64,000 nt of DNA from Flavobacterium alkalisoli (GTDB lineage Bacteria; Bacteroidota; Bacteroidia; Flavobacteriales; Flavobacteriaceae): the NCBI RefSeq assembly GCF_008000935.1, contig NZ_CP042831.1, positions 2,418,001 through 2,482,000 on the forward strand, read 5' to 3'. The position numbers and the translations under genes are program-made. Shown in pieces: positions 7,438 through 16,968 of this stretch (position 1 is the first letter of the stretch; every line of letters begins with the position of its first letter). The notes under the pieces are model-generated. The model was given only the letters and a program-made list of their open reading frames with translations. It made no database searches and was not told the origin of the DNA.

Positions 7438-10400
7438 TTATTTTCTGTTCTCAATCCACTTACGTGCATTAACAAACGCTTCATGCCAAGGTGTAACCTC
7501 ATCCTGGCGTCCTTCCGGGTAGTAAGCCCAGTTCCACTGGAACATAGAACGCTCAATGTGTGGCATCATTACCAGGTGACGACCGTCGTTGCTTGCCATC
7601 ATCGCTACATCAAAGCTTGAACCGTTAGGGTTGGCAGGGTAGCCGTTGTAACCATACTTAGCCACAATGTTGTACTCTGTTTCTGCATACGGCATGCTAA
7701 ACTTACCTTCACCGTGCGAAATCCATACACCCAGTGTGCTTCCCGCAAGGGTAGACAACATAACCGAGTTGTTTTCCTGTACGGTAACCGATGTAAAGGC
7801 ACTCTCGTGTTTGTGGCTATCGTTGTGAAGCATTTTCGGTTTGTTTTCGTGATCAGGGTTTATAAGACCAAGCTCAATGAATAACTGACAACCGTTACAA
7901 ATACCTACCGATAGTGTATCTTCACGCTTAAAGAAGTTCTCTAAAGCCGTTTTAGCCTTTTCGTTGTAAAGGAAAGCACCAGCCCATCCTTTTGCCGAAC
8001 CAAGTACATCTGAGTTAGAGAAACCACCTACAGCACCAATAAACTGAATGTCTTCAAGTGTTTCACGACCGGAGATAAGGTCGGTCATGTGAACGTCCTT
8101 AACATCAAATCCGGCAAGGTACATAGCGTTTGCCATTTCACGCTCTGAGTTAGAACCCTTTTCACGTATAATAGCTGCTTTTGGCCTTGGTTTGCTGCTG
8201 TCTACAGCTACTTTTTTTCCATTAAAATGGCTAGGGAAGCTGTAAGTAAGCGGTTGGTTTTTATAATTGTCAAAACGCTCCTGCGCTTTTACTTTTCCAC
8301 TTTGTTTCTGGTCTAACAGGTATGAAGTCCTGTACCATGTATCTCTTGTTTCGATAACGTCGAAAGTAAGGTTGCTGTCGCCGTTTTTAACGGTAACTAC
8401 AGGTCCTTCCATTGGTTTACCTATAAGGGTAAAGTCTACACCGTTTTTAGCAAGTTCTGCCTCAACAGCTGCATCTGCCTGGATAACAAGAGCAATGTTC
8501 TCGTTAAACAGGGCTTTAACCGTATCGGCCTCGTTAAGGGCAGTAAGGTCATATTCAGCACCAAGGTTAACCTCAGCAAAGCTCATTTCAAGAAGCGTAG
8601 TAATTAAACCACCACTGCCTATATCGTGTCCGGCAGCAATTTTACCGTTTCTTATAAGCTCCTGAATAGTATTGAAAGCCGTTTTAAATTTGGCAGCATC
8701 CTTAATGGTAGGCACATCGTTACCTACTTTATTAAGCACCTGTGCGAATGACGAACCTCCAAGCTTAAATGCATCGCCCGATAGGTTAATGTAGTAAATG
8801 TTTCCGCCGTTTCTTTTAAGTACAGGCTCTACTACTTTGTTAATGTCGTTACAGTTACCTGCAGCCGATATAATTACAGTACCCGGAGCGATAACATCGC
8901 CGTTAGGATACTTTTGTTTCATTGATAAAGAGTCTTTACCGGTAGGGATATTAATGCCCAGTTCGATAGCAAAGTTGCTACAAGCCTCTACAGCCTCATA
9001 TAGCCTTGCATCTTCACCTTCGTTTTTACAAGCCCACATCCAGTTTGCCGAAAGCGAAACACTCTTAAGTCCGTCTTTCATCGGAGCCCAAACAATGTTA
9101 CTTAAAGCTTCTGCAATAGCAGTACGGCTACCGGCAGCAGCATCGGCAAGGGCAGCAACAGGCGAGTGGCCTATAGAAGTTGCAATACCTTCTTTACCTG
9201 CAAAGTCCAGCGCCATAACGCCCACGTTGTTAAGCGGTAATTGTATAGGTCCTGCAGTTTGCTGTTTAGCAACGCGTCCGCCCACACAACGGTCTACCTT
9301 GTTAGTTAACCAGTCTTTACACGCTACAGCCTCTAGCTGAAGCACCTGGTTAAGGTAACTGTGAATGTTATTTTCAGAATACTCAGGGTTAGTATATTTT
9401 GTTTTAACCGTTTTATCGGTCATGATTGTTTTAGGCGATGAACCAAACATATCCTCAAGGGCAAAGTCCATTGGCTTAGCACCTGTTGTAGCCGACTCAA
9501 ACGTAAAACGGTGGTCTCCCGTTACATCACCCACAGCATACATTGGCGAACGCTCACGATCGGCAATACGCTTAAGAGTATCAAGATCTTTTTGTCCGAT
9601 AACAAGTCCCATACGTTCCTGCGACTCGTTACCTATTATTTCTTTAGCCGAAAGGGTAGGGTCACCCACAGGCAGTTTGTCTAAATCTATTTTACCTCCT
9701 GTTTCCTCAACAAGTTCACTCAAACAGTTTAGGTGTCCGCCCGCACCGTGGTCGTGAATAGAAACAATTGGATTTTCGTCGCTTTCTACAAGGCCTCTCA
9801 CGGCGTTTGCAGCACGTTTTTGCATTTCAGGGTTAGAACGCTGTATGGCGTTAAGCTCGATACCAGAGCTGAATTCTCCCGTATCGGCAGATGATACTGC
9901 TGCACCACCCATACCAATGCGGTAGTTTTCACCACCAAGTATAACTACTTTATCGCCTGATTGCGGCTTTTGTTTTTTAGACTGACTTTCTTTACCGTAA
10001 CCAATACCTCCTGCAAGCATGATAACTTTATCGAAACCAAGTTTGCGGGCATCTTCTTCATGTTCGAATGTTAGTACCGAACCCGATATAAGCGGCTGTC
10101 CGAATTTGTTACCAAAGTCAGATGCACCGTTAGATGCTTTTATAAGGATGTCCATTGGGGTTTGGTAAAGCCATTTGCGCTCGTCCATACCGTTTTCCCA
10201 AGGGCGGTTTTCTTCAAGGCGTGAGTAAGAGGTCATGTATACCGCTGTACCTGCTAAAGGAAGCGAACCCTGTCCGCCCGCCAGCCTGTCGCGAATTTCA
10301 CCACCACTACCTGTTGCAGCACCGTTAAAAGGCTCTACAGTAGTAGGGAAGTTGTGCGTTTCCGCTTTAATCGATATAACCGAGTCAAACTCCTTAACAT

Positions 10401-11100
10401 CATAAAAATCGGGCTTGTCTGCTGTTTTAGGAGCAAACTGCTGTACGCGTGGCCCTTTTATAAAGGCTACGTTGTCCTTATAAGCCGAAACGATATCGTT
10501 AGGGTTTTCCTGAGATGTTTTCTTGATAAGTTTAAAAAGTGATGATGGTTTTTCCTCACCGTCTATTACAAACGTACCGTTAAATATTTTGTGACGGCAG
10601 TGCTCTGAATTCACCTGAGAGAAACCAAACACTTCAGAGTCGGTTAGGTTACGTCCCAGTTTTTCAGAAAGTCCTCTAAGGTATTCTACCTCATCAGGGC
10701 TAAGTGCCAGTCCTTCTTTTTCATTGTAAGCAGCAATATCGTTAACCTCAAGTATCGGTTCCGGCTGTATGTTTATGGTGTAAATCTCCTGGTTAAGTCC
10801 GTTATACTTTTGCGAAAGCATAGGGTCAAAATCAGTGTTGTCTTCTGTAGTTTTTTCAAACTCTTCAATCCTCACAATACCCTCAATACCCATGTTTTGG
10901 GTAATCTCAACGGCATTGGTACTCCATGGAGTGATCATGGTAGCTCTCGGGCCAACAAAAAAATCCGTCAGTACGGATTTCTCTATTTTATGTGCGTTGC
11001 CAAAAAGCCAGTTCAGTTTTGAAATATCCTCTGTAGAAAGTTCGTTTTGCGATTGTACTGCAAATACGGTATTCGTCTGGTTTCCGAAGAAATGGATCAT
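7438..11100 (-). CDS. purL: Phosphoribosylformylglycinamidine synthase (one-piece PurL)
   Basis: 1220-residue cytosolic enzyme of the fourth step of de novo purine synthesis: FGAR + ATP + glutamine to FGAM. In order it shows the N-terminal PurS-like region; FSQVNSEHCRHK; the ATP/FGAR loops GAATGSGGEIRDR and HDHGAGGHLNCLSELVEE; QQTAGPIQLPLNN; and the C-terminal class-I glutamine amidotransferase with nucleophile Cys in GICNGCQLF and the His/Glu pair in PHIERSMFQWN. Length is normal for the large single-chain type. It is transcribed alone from a recognisable promoter and ends at a strong hairpin. Confidence 0.98.
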   Translation of the reverse strand: MIHFFGNQTNTVFAVQSQNELSTEDISKLNWLFGNAHKIEKSVLTDFFVGPRATMITPWSTNAVEITQNMGIEGIVRIEEFEKTTEDNTDFDPMLSQKYNGLNQEIYTINIQPEPILEVNDIAAYNEKEGLALSPDEVEYLRGLSEKLGRNLTDSEVFGFSQVNSEHCRHKIFNGTFVIDGEEKPSSLFKLIKKTSQENPNDIVSAYKDNVAFIKGPRVQQFAPKTADKPDFYDVKEFDSVISIKAETHNFPTTVEPFNGAATGSGGEIRDRLAGGQGSLPLAGTAVYMTSYSRLEENRPWENGMDERKWLYQTPMDILIKASNGASDFGNKFGQPLISGSVLTFEHEEDARKLGFDKVIMLAGGIGYGKESQSKKQKPQSGDKVVILGGENYRIGMGGAAVSSADTGEFSSGIELNAIQRSNPEMQKRAANAVRGLVESDENPIVSIHDHGAGGHLNCLSELVEETGGKIDLDKLPVGDPTLSAKEIIGNESQERMGLVIGQKDLDTLKRIADRERSPMYAVGDVTGDHRFTFESATTGAKPMDFALEDMFGSSPKTIMTDKTVKTKYTNPEYSENNIHSYLNQVLQLEAVACKDWLTNKVDRCVGGRVAKQQTAGPIQLPLNNVGVMALDFAGKEGIATSIGHSPVAALADAAAGSRTAIAEALSNIVWAPMKDGLKSVSLSANWMWACKNEGEDARLYEAVEACSNFAIELGINIPTGKDSLSMKQKYPNGDVIAPGTVIISAAGNCNDINKVVEPVLKRNGGNIYYINLSGDAFKLGGSSFAQVLNKVGNDVPTIKDAAKFKTAFNTIQELIRNGKIAAGHDIGSGGLITTLLEMSFAEVNLGAEYDLTALNEADTVKALFNENIALVIQADAAVEAELAKNGVDFTLIGKPMEGPVVTVKNGDSNLTFDVIETRDTWYRTSYLLDQKQSGKVKAQERFDNYKNQPLTYSFPSHFNGKKVAVDSSKPRPKAAIIREKGSNSEREMANAMYLAGFDVKDVHMTDLISGRETLEDIQFIGAVGGFSNSDVLGSAKGWAGAFLYNEKAKTALENFFKREDTLSVGICNGCQLFIELGLINPDHENKPKMLHNDSHKHESAFTSVTVQENNSVMLSTLAGSTLGVWISHGEGKFSMPYAETEYNIVAKYGYNGYPANPNGSSFDVAMMASNDGRHLVMMPHIERSMFQWNWAYYPEGRQDEVTPWHEAFVNARKWIENRK

Positions 11101-11129
11101 TAGAAAAAGTAGTTACGTTGTTGAAAGTG

Positions 11130-11160
11130 CAAAATTAATCTAATTTTCCATAACTGGCAA
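11130..11160 (-). promoter_or_regulatory. purL promoter
   Basis: On the minus strand TTG (11160-11158) is followed after exactly 20 bp by TAATTTTG (11137-11130), matching the Bacteroidetes TTG-N(19-21)-TAnnTTTG pattern, 30 bp before the purL ATG. Confidence 0.7.
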
Positions 11161-11250
11161 TACCATAAATGTCTATTTCTGCATTTGGTTATTTGTTGAT
11201 TTGAAAGTACATAATTCCTTTTAGTAAGTAGGGTTGAAATAAGGTAATCA

Positions 11251-11826
11251 TTAATCTGCAAATGAACTTTTCAGGTATTTTGCTTCCAGATACAAAGTGC
11301 AGTCGTCTTTAAATTCGTCATAACGATCATACACTATAACTGCACCTCCGTTAGCCGCTGTTTTTTTAAGTAAAGAAAATACATCTTCTACTACTACGGG
11401 AGGAATTCCTGCTAAATCAACAGTTATATTATTAGTGTGCGATAGTGTAGTAAAAAGTGATAAAAATTTTGAGTCGATACTATCAAAAGATCTTATTGGG
11501 GTTTTTAGCGAAAGCTTGCTTATATAATTATAAACTTCTTTATATATACTGTTTTGAAGGTTAGCATTTACTTTTAACCATTTATCAATAGTTGTAGGGA
11601 AAAAACGTTCACGAAGATTCTTCTTTACCAAATGTCGTTCTACATAAGTGAGAGGTGCAGTTGTATTTTGTTGGTTGTTTTGTATGAGCAATTCATTCAT
11701 TGCTTGAAAAATTTCGAAAAAATAGCCTGTGTTCAGTAAGTTAATTACTATAATATCTCCTTTGTTTAAGGTAAAAGCAGGTATCAAAAAATCATCTATT
11801 ATTTGTTCTTTAAAATCTGCAATCAT
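11251..11826 (-). CDS. Hypothetical protein, unknown function
   Basis: 191 residues, no signal peptide and no strong transmembrane helix. I do not recognise the family. Alternating hydrophobic strands (KGDIIVINLL near the N-terminus, NNITVDLAG and GGAVIVYDRYDEF near the C-terminus) suggest an alpha/beta fold. They loosely resemble the strand order of an ABC ATPase that has lost its Walker A loop, but there is no GxxGxGKS. It stands alone, divergent from the DUF3592-like pair. Confidence 0.6.
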   Translation of the reverse strand: MIADFKEQIIDDFLIPAFTLNKGDIIVINLLNTGYFFEIFQAMNELLIQNNQQNTTAPLTYVERHLVKKNLRERFFPTTIDKWLKVNANLQNSIYKEVYNYISKLSLKTPIRSFDSIDSKFLSLFTTLSHTNNITVDLAGIPPVVVEDVFSLLKKTAANGGAVIVYDRYDEFKDDCTLYLEAKYLKSSFAD

Positions 11827-11949
11827 TGTGTTATGAATAATTTCAAATGTAGTAATAATAGTATAAGAAATGTATTATGCATTTAGCTTTGTATGTTTTT
11901 AAAGAATCTTTATTTTCGTATCCTCTAAAAAAAACTTACACACCTCAAT

Positions 11950-12720
11950 ATGAAAAATCAAATTGGCTTTCCTGTATTCTTTAATCTTGTAAAAGGTAAT
12001 AAACTGTTTTGGCTGGGCCTGCTGTTTACTGTTTTAGGTATTCTTGTAACGGTACCGTTATACCTTTTTATGGGATCAATTGTTGAACCTCACGAAAAAT
12101 ATAACCATGAGCTTATATATGATAAAGGAACCGAGAAAGAGGCTGTTGTAAATAATATTTCGGTAAAGTTCAACGTAACTTATAATAATCAGCATCCTGT
12201 ACAGGTATCCTATTCTTATATAGATAACGGTAAAGAAGTGCATGATAAGTTTGAAACGTTAGATTTAAACAATCAGGAAAATATGTTTTCAAATTTGCAT
12301 AAAACATTAAAGATAAAAGTATACAACGGTCAGTCGGCTATTGTAGGTCTGGAGCCATTTGTATTTCCGTATAGTGTTTTTATGACATTTTTTATTTTTC
12401 CGTTCATAGGGCTAATAATGCTTATTATTGGTATGTGGCCCGGTTTTAAGATTTACAGGGTTTACAAAAACGGGGAGGAGCGTGAAGCCCAAATCTATGC
12501 TGTAATGCCCGTTTCTTCAGGTATTGTTATAACTAACAGGAAAGCATCTGTAGATTACCATTATTTTTCTAAAAACGGTAATAAACTATTGGGGCATGCT
12601 ACGGCTCCCATTGGTTTTTTAGCCAATAATGCAGTGAATGATACCGTGAGTATATATGTATCTGCTGATGATGAGACTAAATCTTACCTTTCTCCTAAGT
12701 ATTTGATGAGAAAGTATTAG
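11950..12720 (+). CDS. DUF3592-like membrane protein
   Basis: 256-residue protein with transmembrane helices at about 19-41 and 137-163. An extracytoplasmic domain lies between them, and a C-terminal beta-rich domain carries VYKNGEEREAQIYAV and a DTVSIYVSADDETKSYL segment. This arrangement (long-range helix pair, then a small beta domain with YVDPxNP-like ending) resembles DUF3592 proteins, whose role is unknown. The next gene is a shorter paralog sharing the LYKTGIVRDAEI-type segment. Both are transcribed in the same direction, 28 bp apart. Confidence 0.65.
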   Translation: MKNQIGFPVFFNLVKGNKLFWLGLLFTVLGILVTVPLYLFMGSIVEPHEKYNHELIYDKGTEKEAVVNNISVKFNVTYNNQHPVQVSYSYIDNGKEVHDKFETLDLNNQENMFSNLHKTLKIKVYNGQSAIVGLEPFVFPYSVFMTFFIFPFIGLIMLIIGMWPGFKIYRVYKNGEEREAQIYAVMPVSSGIVITNRKASVDYHYFSKNGNKLLGHATAPIGFLANNAVNDTVSIYVSADDETKSYLSPKYLMRKY

Positions 12721-12748
12721 TAAAACAACTATTTACCCCATACTTATA

Positions 12749-13249
12749 ATGCATAAAAGAAAAATTAAGCTTTCTGTATTCTTTAAAATTTTACATGCTA
12801 ATATTTATAATAGTATAGTATTTTATTTTGGTCTCTTGTTCACAGCTTTTTCTTTAGTGTTTTTATTTTTTACTTTAATAGTGATTATAATTACCAGCAT
12901 AAAACACTTTAACCAAAATATTTATATTCCTATATTGATAGGTTTAGGGACTGTTTTATGGGGAATTTTTATAGCTTTTATTGGAGGAAGAAAATCTCTT
13001 AAAACATATAATTTGTATAAAACAGGCATTGTTAGGGATGCAGAAATTGATACAATAGCTGTTTTTACCAATAAAGGAATAAGGGTTACTTATTATTATG
13101 ACGTGTCTAATGAACAAATAGTATATGGAAATGCTTTTTCAAAGAATTATTTACTCATGGATAAAGAATCGGGCGATAAAATAAAAATATTTGTTGACCC
13201 AAATAATGAAAGTAATTCGGTTTTAGTTCCCCACAATATAACTATATAA
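12749..13249 (+). CDS. DUF3592-like membrane protein, short paralog
   Basis: 166 residues, two transmembrane helices (about 25-48 and 60-80), then a beta-rich domain beginning YNLYKTGIVRDAEI and ending with IKIFVDPNNESNSVL. The C-terminal half parallels that of the upstream gene, so the pair looks like a diverged tandem duplication. Function unknown. It lies 4 bp from the convergent small membrane gene. Confidence 0.65.
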   Translation: MHKRKIKLSVFFKILHANIYNSIVFYFGLLFTAFSLVFLFFTLIVIIITSIKHFNQNIYIPILIGLGTVLWGIFIAFIGGRKSLKTYNLYKTGIVRDAEIDTIAVFTNKGIRVTYYYDVSNEQIVYGNAFSKNYLLMDKESGDKIKIFVDPNNESNSVLVPHNITI

Positions 13250-13253
13250 CAAC

Positions 13254-13463
13254 CTACCTAAACCTTACACGGTTTCGGTAAATGCTAATGCCTTCAAAAT
13301 TTAGCAGTATTCCTATAATACTTATTAAAAGTAAAATAATAAGGAGACTGAAATGAATCCAGTTATTAAGGGTTTGCGAATAGGTTACTCCTGCAATAAG
13401 GGTATACAGACTAAGGATTACTCCTAAAATAGAGATAGATAAAATAGAGATTTTAATTTTCAT
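13254..13463 (-). CDS. Small two-helix membrane protein
   Basis: 69 residues from the ATG at 13463, preferred over an upstream start at 13523 because the extra 20 residues are non-hydrophobic and the shorter form starts directly with KIKISILSI. Two transmembrane segments (about 5-25 and 33-55) are followed by a basic tail. Function unknown. Confidence 0.55.
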   Translation of the reverse strand: MKIKISILSISILGVILSLYTLIAGVTYSQTLNNWIHFSLLIILLLISIIGILLNFEGISIYRNRVRFR

Positions 13464-13758
13464 GATAAGTTGCTTTAAAAAAGTAGTGGGGTTAAAGCAA
13501 ATTTGTAGAGTATGCCGTCTCACGATAGTTTTTTCTTAATCGTATGCCTAAACAAAACTATCATTTAAGATTCAGGATTACTACAAATGTAAGCTATTTA
13601 GTTGATTTATAGTGTATAACATTCGTCTTATTATCATATAACGAAAACTTTGTGATAAACAGCAGTAAACCCATATATGTTACCTATCTTTATTGAAGTA
13701 TTGTTTACGGATAAATATGTTATTCCGTTAAATACTGCTTAATCAACCAATAAATAAT

Positions 13759-14511
13759 ATGGATAACAAGTTTAATATAGCCGTGCTTATAGACGGCGAT
13801 AATGCCCAGCCGAAACTGATACAGGCTATTATAGAAGAGGTGTCAAAATACGGTAAGGCAACTATAAGAAGAATATATGGCGACTGGACCACTCCGCAAA
13901 TGAACGGATGGAAAGAAGTGATAAACCAGCAGTCGTTCAATCCTGTACAAAAGTTTGCCTATACATCGGGTAAGAACTCAACCGACAGTTCGCTGATTAT
14001 CGATGCTATGGATATACTGCACAGTAAAAATGTAGAGGGTTTTTGTATTGTATCAAGCGACAGCGATTATACCGGGCTGGCAAAAAGGATACGCGAAGGT
14101 GGTGTGTTTGTTATGGGTATAGGGCAAAAGAAAACGCCTGTTGCCTTTGTACAGTCGTGTGAGATATTTACCTATACCGAAAACATTGCAACCGAGATTG
14201 AAGAGGAAGAGCATGAAGAAGAGGTTAAAACAGCTACTGCCAAAGCAAAATCGAGGCTAAAGCCGAAACCTGCCATAAGTACAGCCATAATAGATAAGGC
14301 TTTTGATATCTCTATTAATGAGGATGAGGAGGCTTATATAGCAACCATAGGTTCTAACTTAAGGAAAATTGACCCCAGTTTTGACCCCAGGGCTTTTGGC
14401 TATAAAACGCTTACACAGCTGTTTCAAAACCTACCTAAATACGAGATTCTGAAAAATGTGGTAAACGGACTTAATCATCCGTTGGTTAAAAAGAAAAAGG
14501 GAAGGAGATAG
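13759..14511 (+). CDS. NYN-domain ribonuclease-like protein with C-terminal LOTUS/OST-HTH domain
   Basis: 250-residue LabA/DUF88-type protein. The NYN (PIN-like) nuclease fold covers about 1-150 with acidic metal-binding residues in VLIDGDNA (Asp12, Asp14) and VSSDSDY. An acidic/Lys-rich linker follows, then a C-terminal winged-helix OST-HTH/LOTUS RNA-binding module (about 185-245, with FDPRAFGYKTLTQLF). The architecture suggests metal-dependent RNA processing or decay; the target is not evident. It is transcribed convergently with lpxD, and the two stop codons abut. Confidence 0.85.
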   Translation: MDNKFNIAVLIDGDNAQPKLIQAIIEEVSKYGKATIRRIYGDWTTPQMNGWKEVINQQSFNPVQKFAYTSGKNSTDSSLIIDAMDILHSKNVEGFCIVSSDSDYTGLAKRIREGGVFVMGIGQKKTPVAFVQSCEIFTYTENIATEIEEEEHEEEVKTATAKAKSRLKPKPAISTAIIDKAFDISINEDEEAYIATIGSNLRKIDPSFDPRAFGYKTLTQLFQNLPKYEILKNVVNGLNHPLVKKKKGRR

Positions 14512-15501
14512 CTATGAGGTAGCCATCTTTTTAAGTATGGCCCATTGTTTTAGGGCAAGTCTTCCTTCTACTGCCGGGTAGCCTAATACGGTTTTGCCCG
14601 GAGCCACATCACATGTAACACCTGATCCCGCACCTACAGTAGCACCGCTGCCTATGGTTACGTGGTCTTTAATAGAAGCGCTTCCGCCAATAACTACACC
14701 ATCACCCAGTGTAACAGATCCTGCAAGCCCGCTGTTTCCTGCCATAATACAAAAACGGCCCATAACACTGTTGTGGCCTATTTGTACCAGGTTGTCAATT
14801 TTACAGCCGTCGCCTATAATAGTAGAACTGAATTTACCCCTGTCTACACATGAGCCCGATCCTATTTCTACCCTGTTGCCTATAACCACATTACCTATTT
14901 GCGGTACTTTAGCCAGTCCCTGTTGCGGACACTGCCTAAAGCCAAACCCGTCGGCACCTATAGTGCAGTTAGGGTGTAATATGGTATGGCTGCCTATAGT
15001 GCAACGCTCTCTTATTACCGTACCCGACCATATAACAGTATTATTACCTACTTTACAATCGTCCAGTACGGTTACATTAGGATAGATTACAGCATTATCC
15101 TGAATGGTGGTATTGGCACCTATATAACTGCCGGCACCTATTTTTACTCCGTTGCCAATAACAGCCGTAGGGTGTATTGTGGCACTTGGATGTATATCTT
15201 CTTCAAAAACGGGAGGGGCAGGAGCAAAAAGCTCCAGTACCTGAGACATGGCTAAGTCGGCATTTTTTACCTTAATAAAAGCCCTGTTCTCTCCGGGAGC
15301 AATAGCTATATCATCATTTACAACTGCAACAGATGCTTTAGAATCCTGCCACAGTTTTTCATACTTTTTATTACCTATAAAAGTAATCTGGTTGGCCTGT
15401 GCAAGTTCAAGTTGTTCGGGCGAATTAATTGTATTTGTTGTGTTGCCTTCTATAACGCCGTTAATAACAGCGTTTATCTGTTGTAATGTGTATGTATTCA
15501 T
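14512..15501 (-). CDS. lpxD: LpxD-type UDP-3-O-acylglucosamine N-acyltransferase
   Basis: 329-residue left-handed beta-helix acyltransferase, expected to N-acylate UDP-3-O-acyl-glucosamine in lipid A synthesis. The N-terminal uridine-binding domain (about 1-100, with ITFIGNKKYEKLW) precedes many hexapeptide repeats. The catalytic His is in VQIGHNSVMGR, with a C-terminal helix after VLGYPAVEG. It stands alone rather than beside lpxC/fabZ/lpxA, so it may be a second copy with another acyl or sugar specificity. The fold is certain; exact substrate is inferred. Confidence 0.82.
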   Translation of the reverse strand: MNTYTLQQINAVINGVIEGNTTNTINSPEQLELAQANQITFIGNKKYEKLWQDSKASVAVVNDDIAIAPGENRAFIKVKNADLAMSQVLELFAPAPPVFEEDIHPSATIHPTAVIGNGVKIGAGSYIGANTTIQDNAVIYPNVTVLDDCKVGNNTVIWSGTVIRERCTIGSHTILHPNCTIGADGFGFRQCPQQGLAKVPQIGNVVIGNRVEIGSGSCVDRGKFSSTIIGDGCKIDNLVQIGHNSVMGRFCIMAGNSGLAGSVTLGDGVVIGGSASIKDHVTIGSGATVGAGSGVTCDVAPGKTVLGYPAVEGRLALKQWAILKKMATS

Positions 15502-15703
15502 GTAGAAAATTGGTATTATATCCTGCAGTGCTTGGTACAGAAAGATTGTAAACGGAGAGGCAGCTTCTGTCCGGGATTATTTATTTAACTGCAGATTAAT
15601 ATCAGGGTGTGGAATTTAGTAAAACGCCAAATTAACATATAATATTTTTAAATAACTATAAATTTTTACGTTAATTTTTAAAATATAATACAGGATATAT
15701 ATG

Positions 15704-16048
15704 CTAAACATAGCCGTGCTCCCGTAGCCAGTCTTTTTCTTCCTGTGCCAGTTTTACCTTATAAGGCATGTGTGCATATCTGTTTATAACCTCTAGTGCC
15801 TGTGCTTTCATACAGGCGTTTGGGTGGCCAAACTCGAGTATAAAGTGTGCTGCCCATAAATCAATAAGATATTGATTTTCTTTAAAATAGAGTGCAAAGC
15901 CTTCGTTCCCTCGTCGGGAAATAAGTTCACGGGCTAAGCTGCACAGACTAATATAGTTTGCATTTGTATAAATCCTTTCGTTAGAAGGGGTATAGCCGTC
16001 AAAATACATTTTTCTGCACAGAAATAAAAAGGATATTCCTGTGTTCAT
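15704..16048 (-). CDS. Hypothetical small helical protein
   Basis: 114 residues, cytoplasmic by composition, no recognised family. The middle (LWAAHFILEFGHPNACMKAQALEVINRYA) looks like two antiparallel helices of a HEAT-like unit and faintly recalls DUF2019. Monocistronic. Function unknown. Confidence 0.55.
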   Translation of the reverse strand: MNTGISFLFLCRKMYFDGYTPSNERIYTNANYISLCSLARELISRRGNEGFALYFKENQYLIDLWAAHFILEFGHPNACMKAQALEVINRYAHMPYKVKLAQEEKDWLREHGYV

Positions 16049-16188
16049 GGTTGGTAGTGATTTGGGTATTGTAAATTTAACGAAGAAATGTTAAAAAATG
16101 TTAAAATATGTAGTGCTATTCGTCAGTCATAATGTGTATTTCGTCGAATTTGTGTTAAAGCCACATATTATACTGATTTACAGGTGAT

Positions 16189-16218
16189 AAAAAAATCCCG
16201 CCTGTTTGGGCGGGATTG
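16189..16218 (-). terminator. Rho-independent terminator after the DUF1579 lipoprotein gene
   Basis: Stem AATCCCGCC/GGCGGGATT with loop TGTTTG; on the minus strand it is followed by a run of seven T residues, 39 bp after the stop codon of the lipoprotein gene. Confidence 0.85.
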
Positions 16219-16256
16219 GGGATTTAAAATTATTCGGGGGAATAATTCTAAAGAAA

Positions 16257-16901
16257 TTATTTTCTGGTCATTACCAGCTCCATGCTTTTGTACTCGCTAC
16301 CACCTTTAGGGGTTTCAAACATCTGCATTTTACGGGTGTTTTCGTCTACGATTTCATAGATTTCGCGAATTTTCTTTGGCTGTTTAGTCGCTGGGTCTAC
16401 AGCGCTTCCTTCAAGAGTTGTAGTGCGGGTGTTACCATTGTAAGTACCCTTAAGTACCATCATACCTGTACCCATATTGTCTATCCAGGTAGAAGTAAAT
16501 TCATTGCTTGCATTATCAAAAGCTAATGTAGCAATTCCTTCAAACGGCATACCCATCATATCGCCACTGTAGGTAGACTTTTGGTAACGTCCGCCAAGTA
16601 TCATTTCAATTTCACAACCTGCAGTTTGTTTTTCGGCAGGGGCATCAGGACCCATCCAGAAAGTCATATCACAATTCCATTTTCCTTCTTCATCAGTCAT
16701 AAGTTTGTGCATGTCTCCGGGAGTCATGTAAGCTTGCCATGCCTGAGCCATTGCAGCAGAGTCCATGGCCATTTTAGGAGCCGGTTCTTCGGTTGTAACC
16801 GTGTCATTCATAACGGCATCCCCATTGTCCATTTTTTCTTCCTTTTTGCACGAAGTAAGGCATAGCGCAACAGCTGAAAGCGTAACATAGATTTTTTTCA
16901 T
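16257..16901 (-). CDS. DUF1579-family lipoprotein
   Basis: 214 residues from the ATG at 16901. The upstream in-frame extension to 16997 is rejected because it overlaps the neighbouring gene and buries the signal peptide. Signal MKKIYVTLSAVALCLTSC has its lipid-attachment Cys at residue 18, followed by an Asp/Glu/Ala-rich linker. A single DUF1579 beta-barrel-like domain then carries GKWNCDMTFWMGP, CEIEMILGGRYQKSTYSG and the later IREIYEIVDENT. Likely an outer-membrane- or periplasm-facing lipoprotein of unknown role. Confidence 0.85.
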   Translation of the reverse strand: MKKIYVTLSAVALCLTSCKKEEKMDNGDAVMNDTVTTEEPAPKMAMDSAAMAQAWQAYMTPGDMHKLMTDEEGKWNCDMTFWMGPDAPAEKQTAGCEIEMILGGRYQKSTYSGDMMGMPFEGIATLAFDNASNEFTSTWIDNMGTGMMVLKGTYNGNTRTTTLEGSAVDPATKQPKKIREIYEIVDENTRKMQMFETPKGGSEYKSMELVMTRK

Positions 16902-16968
16902 AATTGTTTGAATTTGTGGTTTGTGCAACAAATTTATGAAAAAAAATGGCAGAAATACTAAGAATATG

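Noticed and set aside
8798..9340. 180-codon frame antisense to purL
   Set aside because: Shadow of the conserved purL coding frame, no independent signals.
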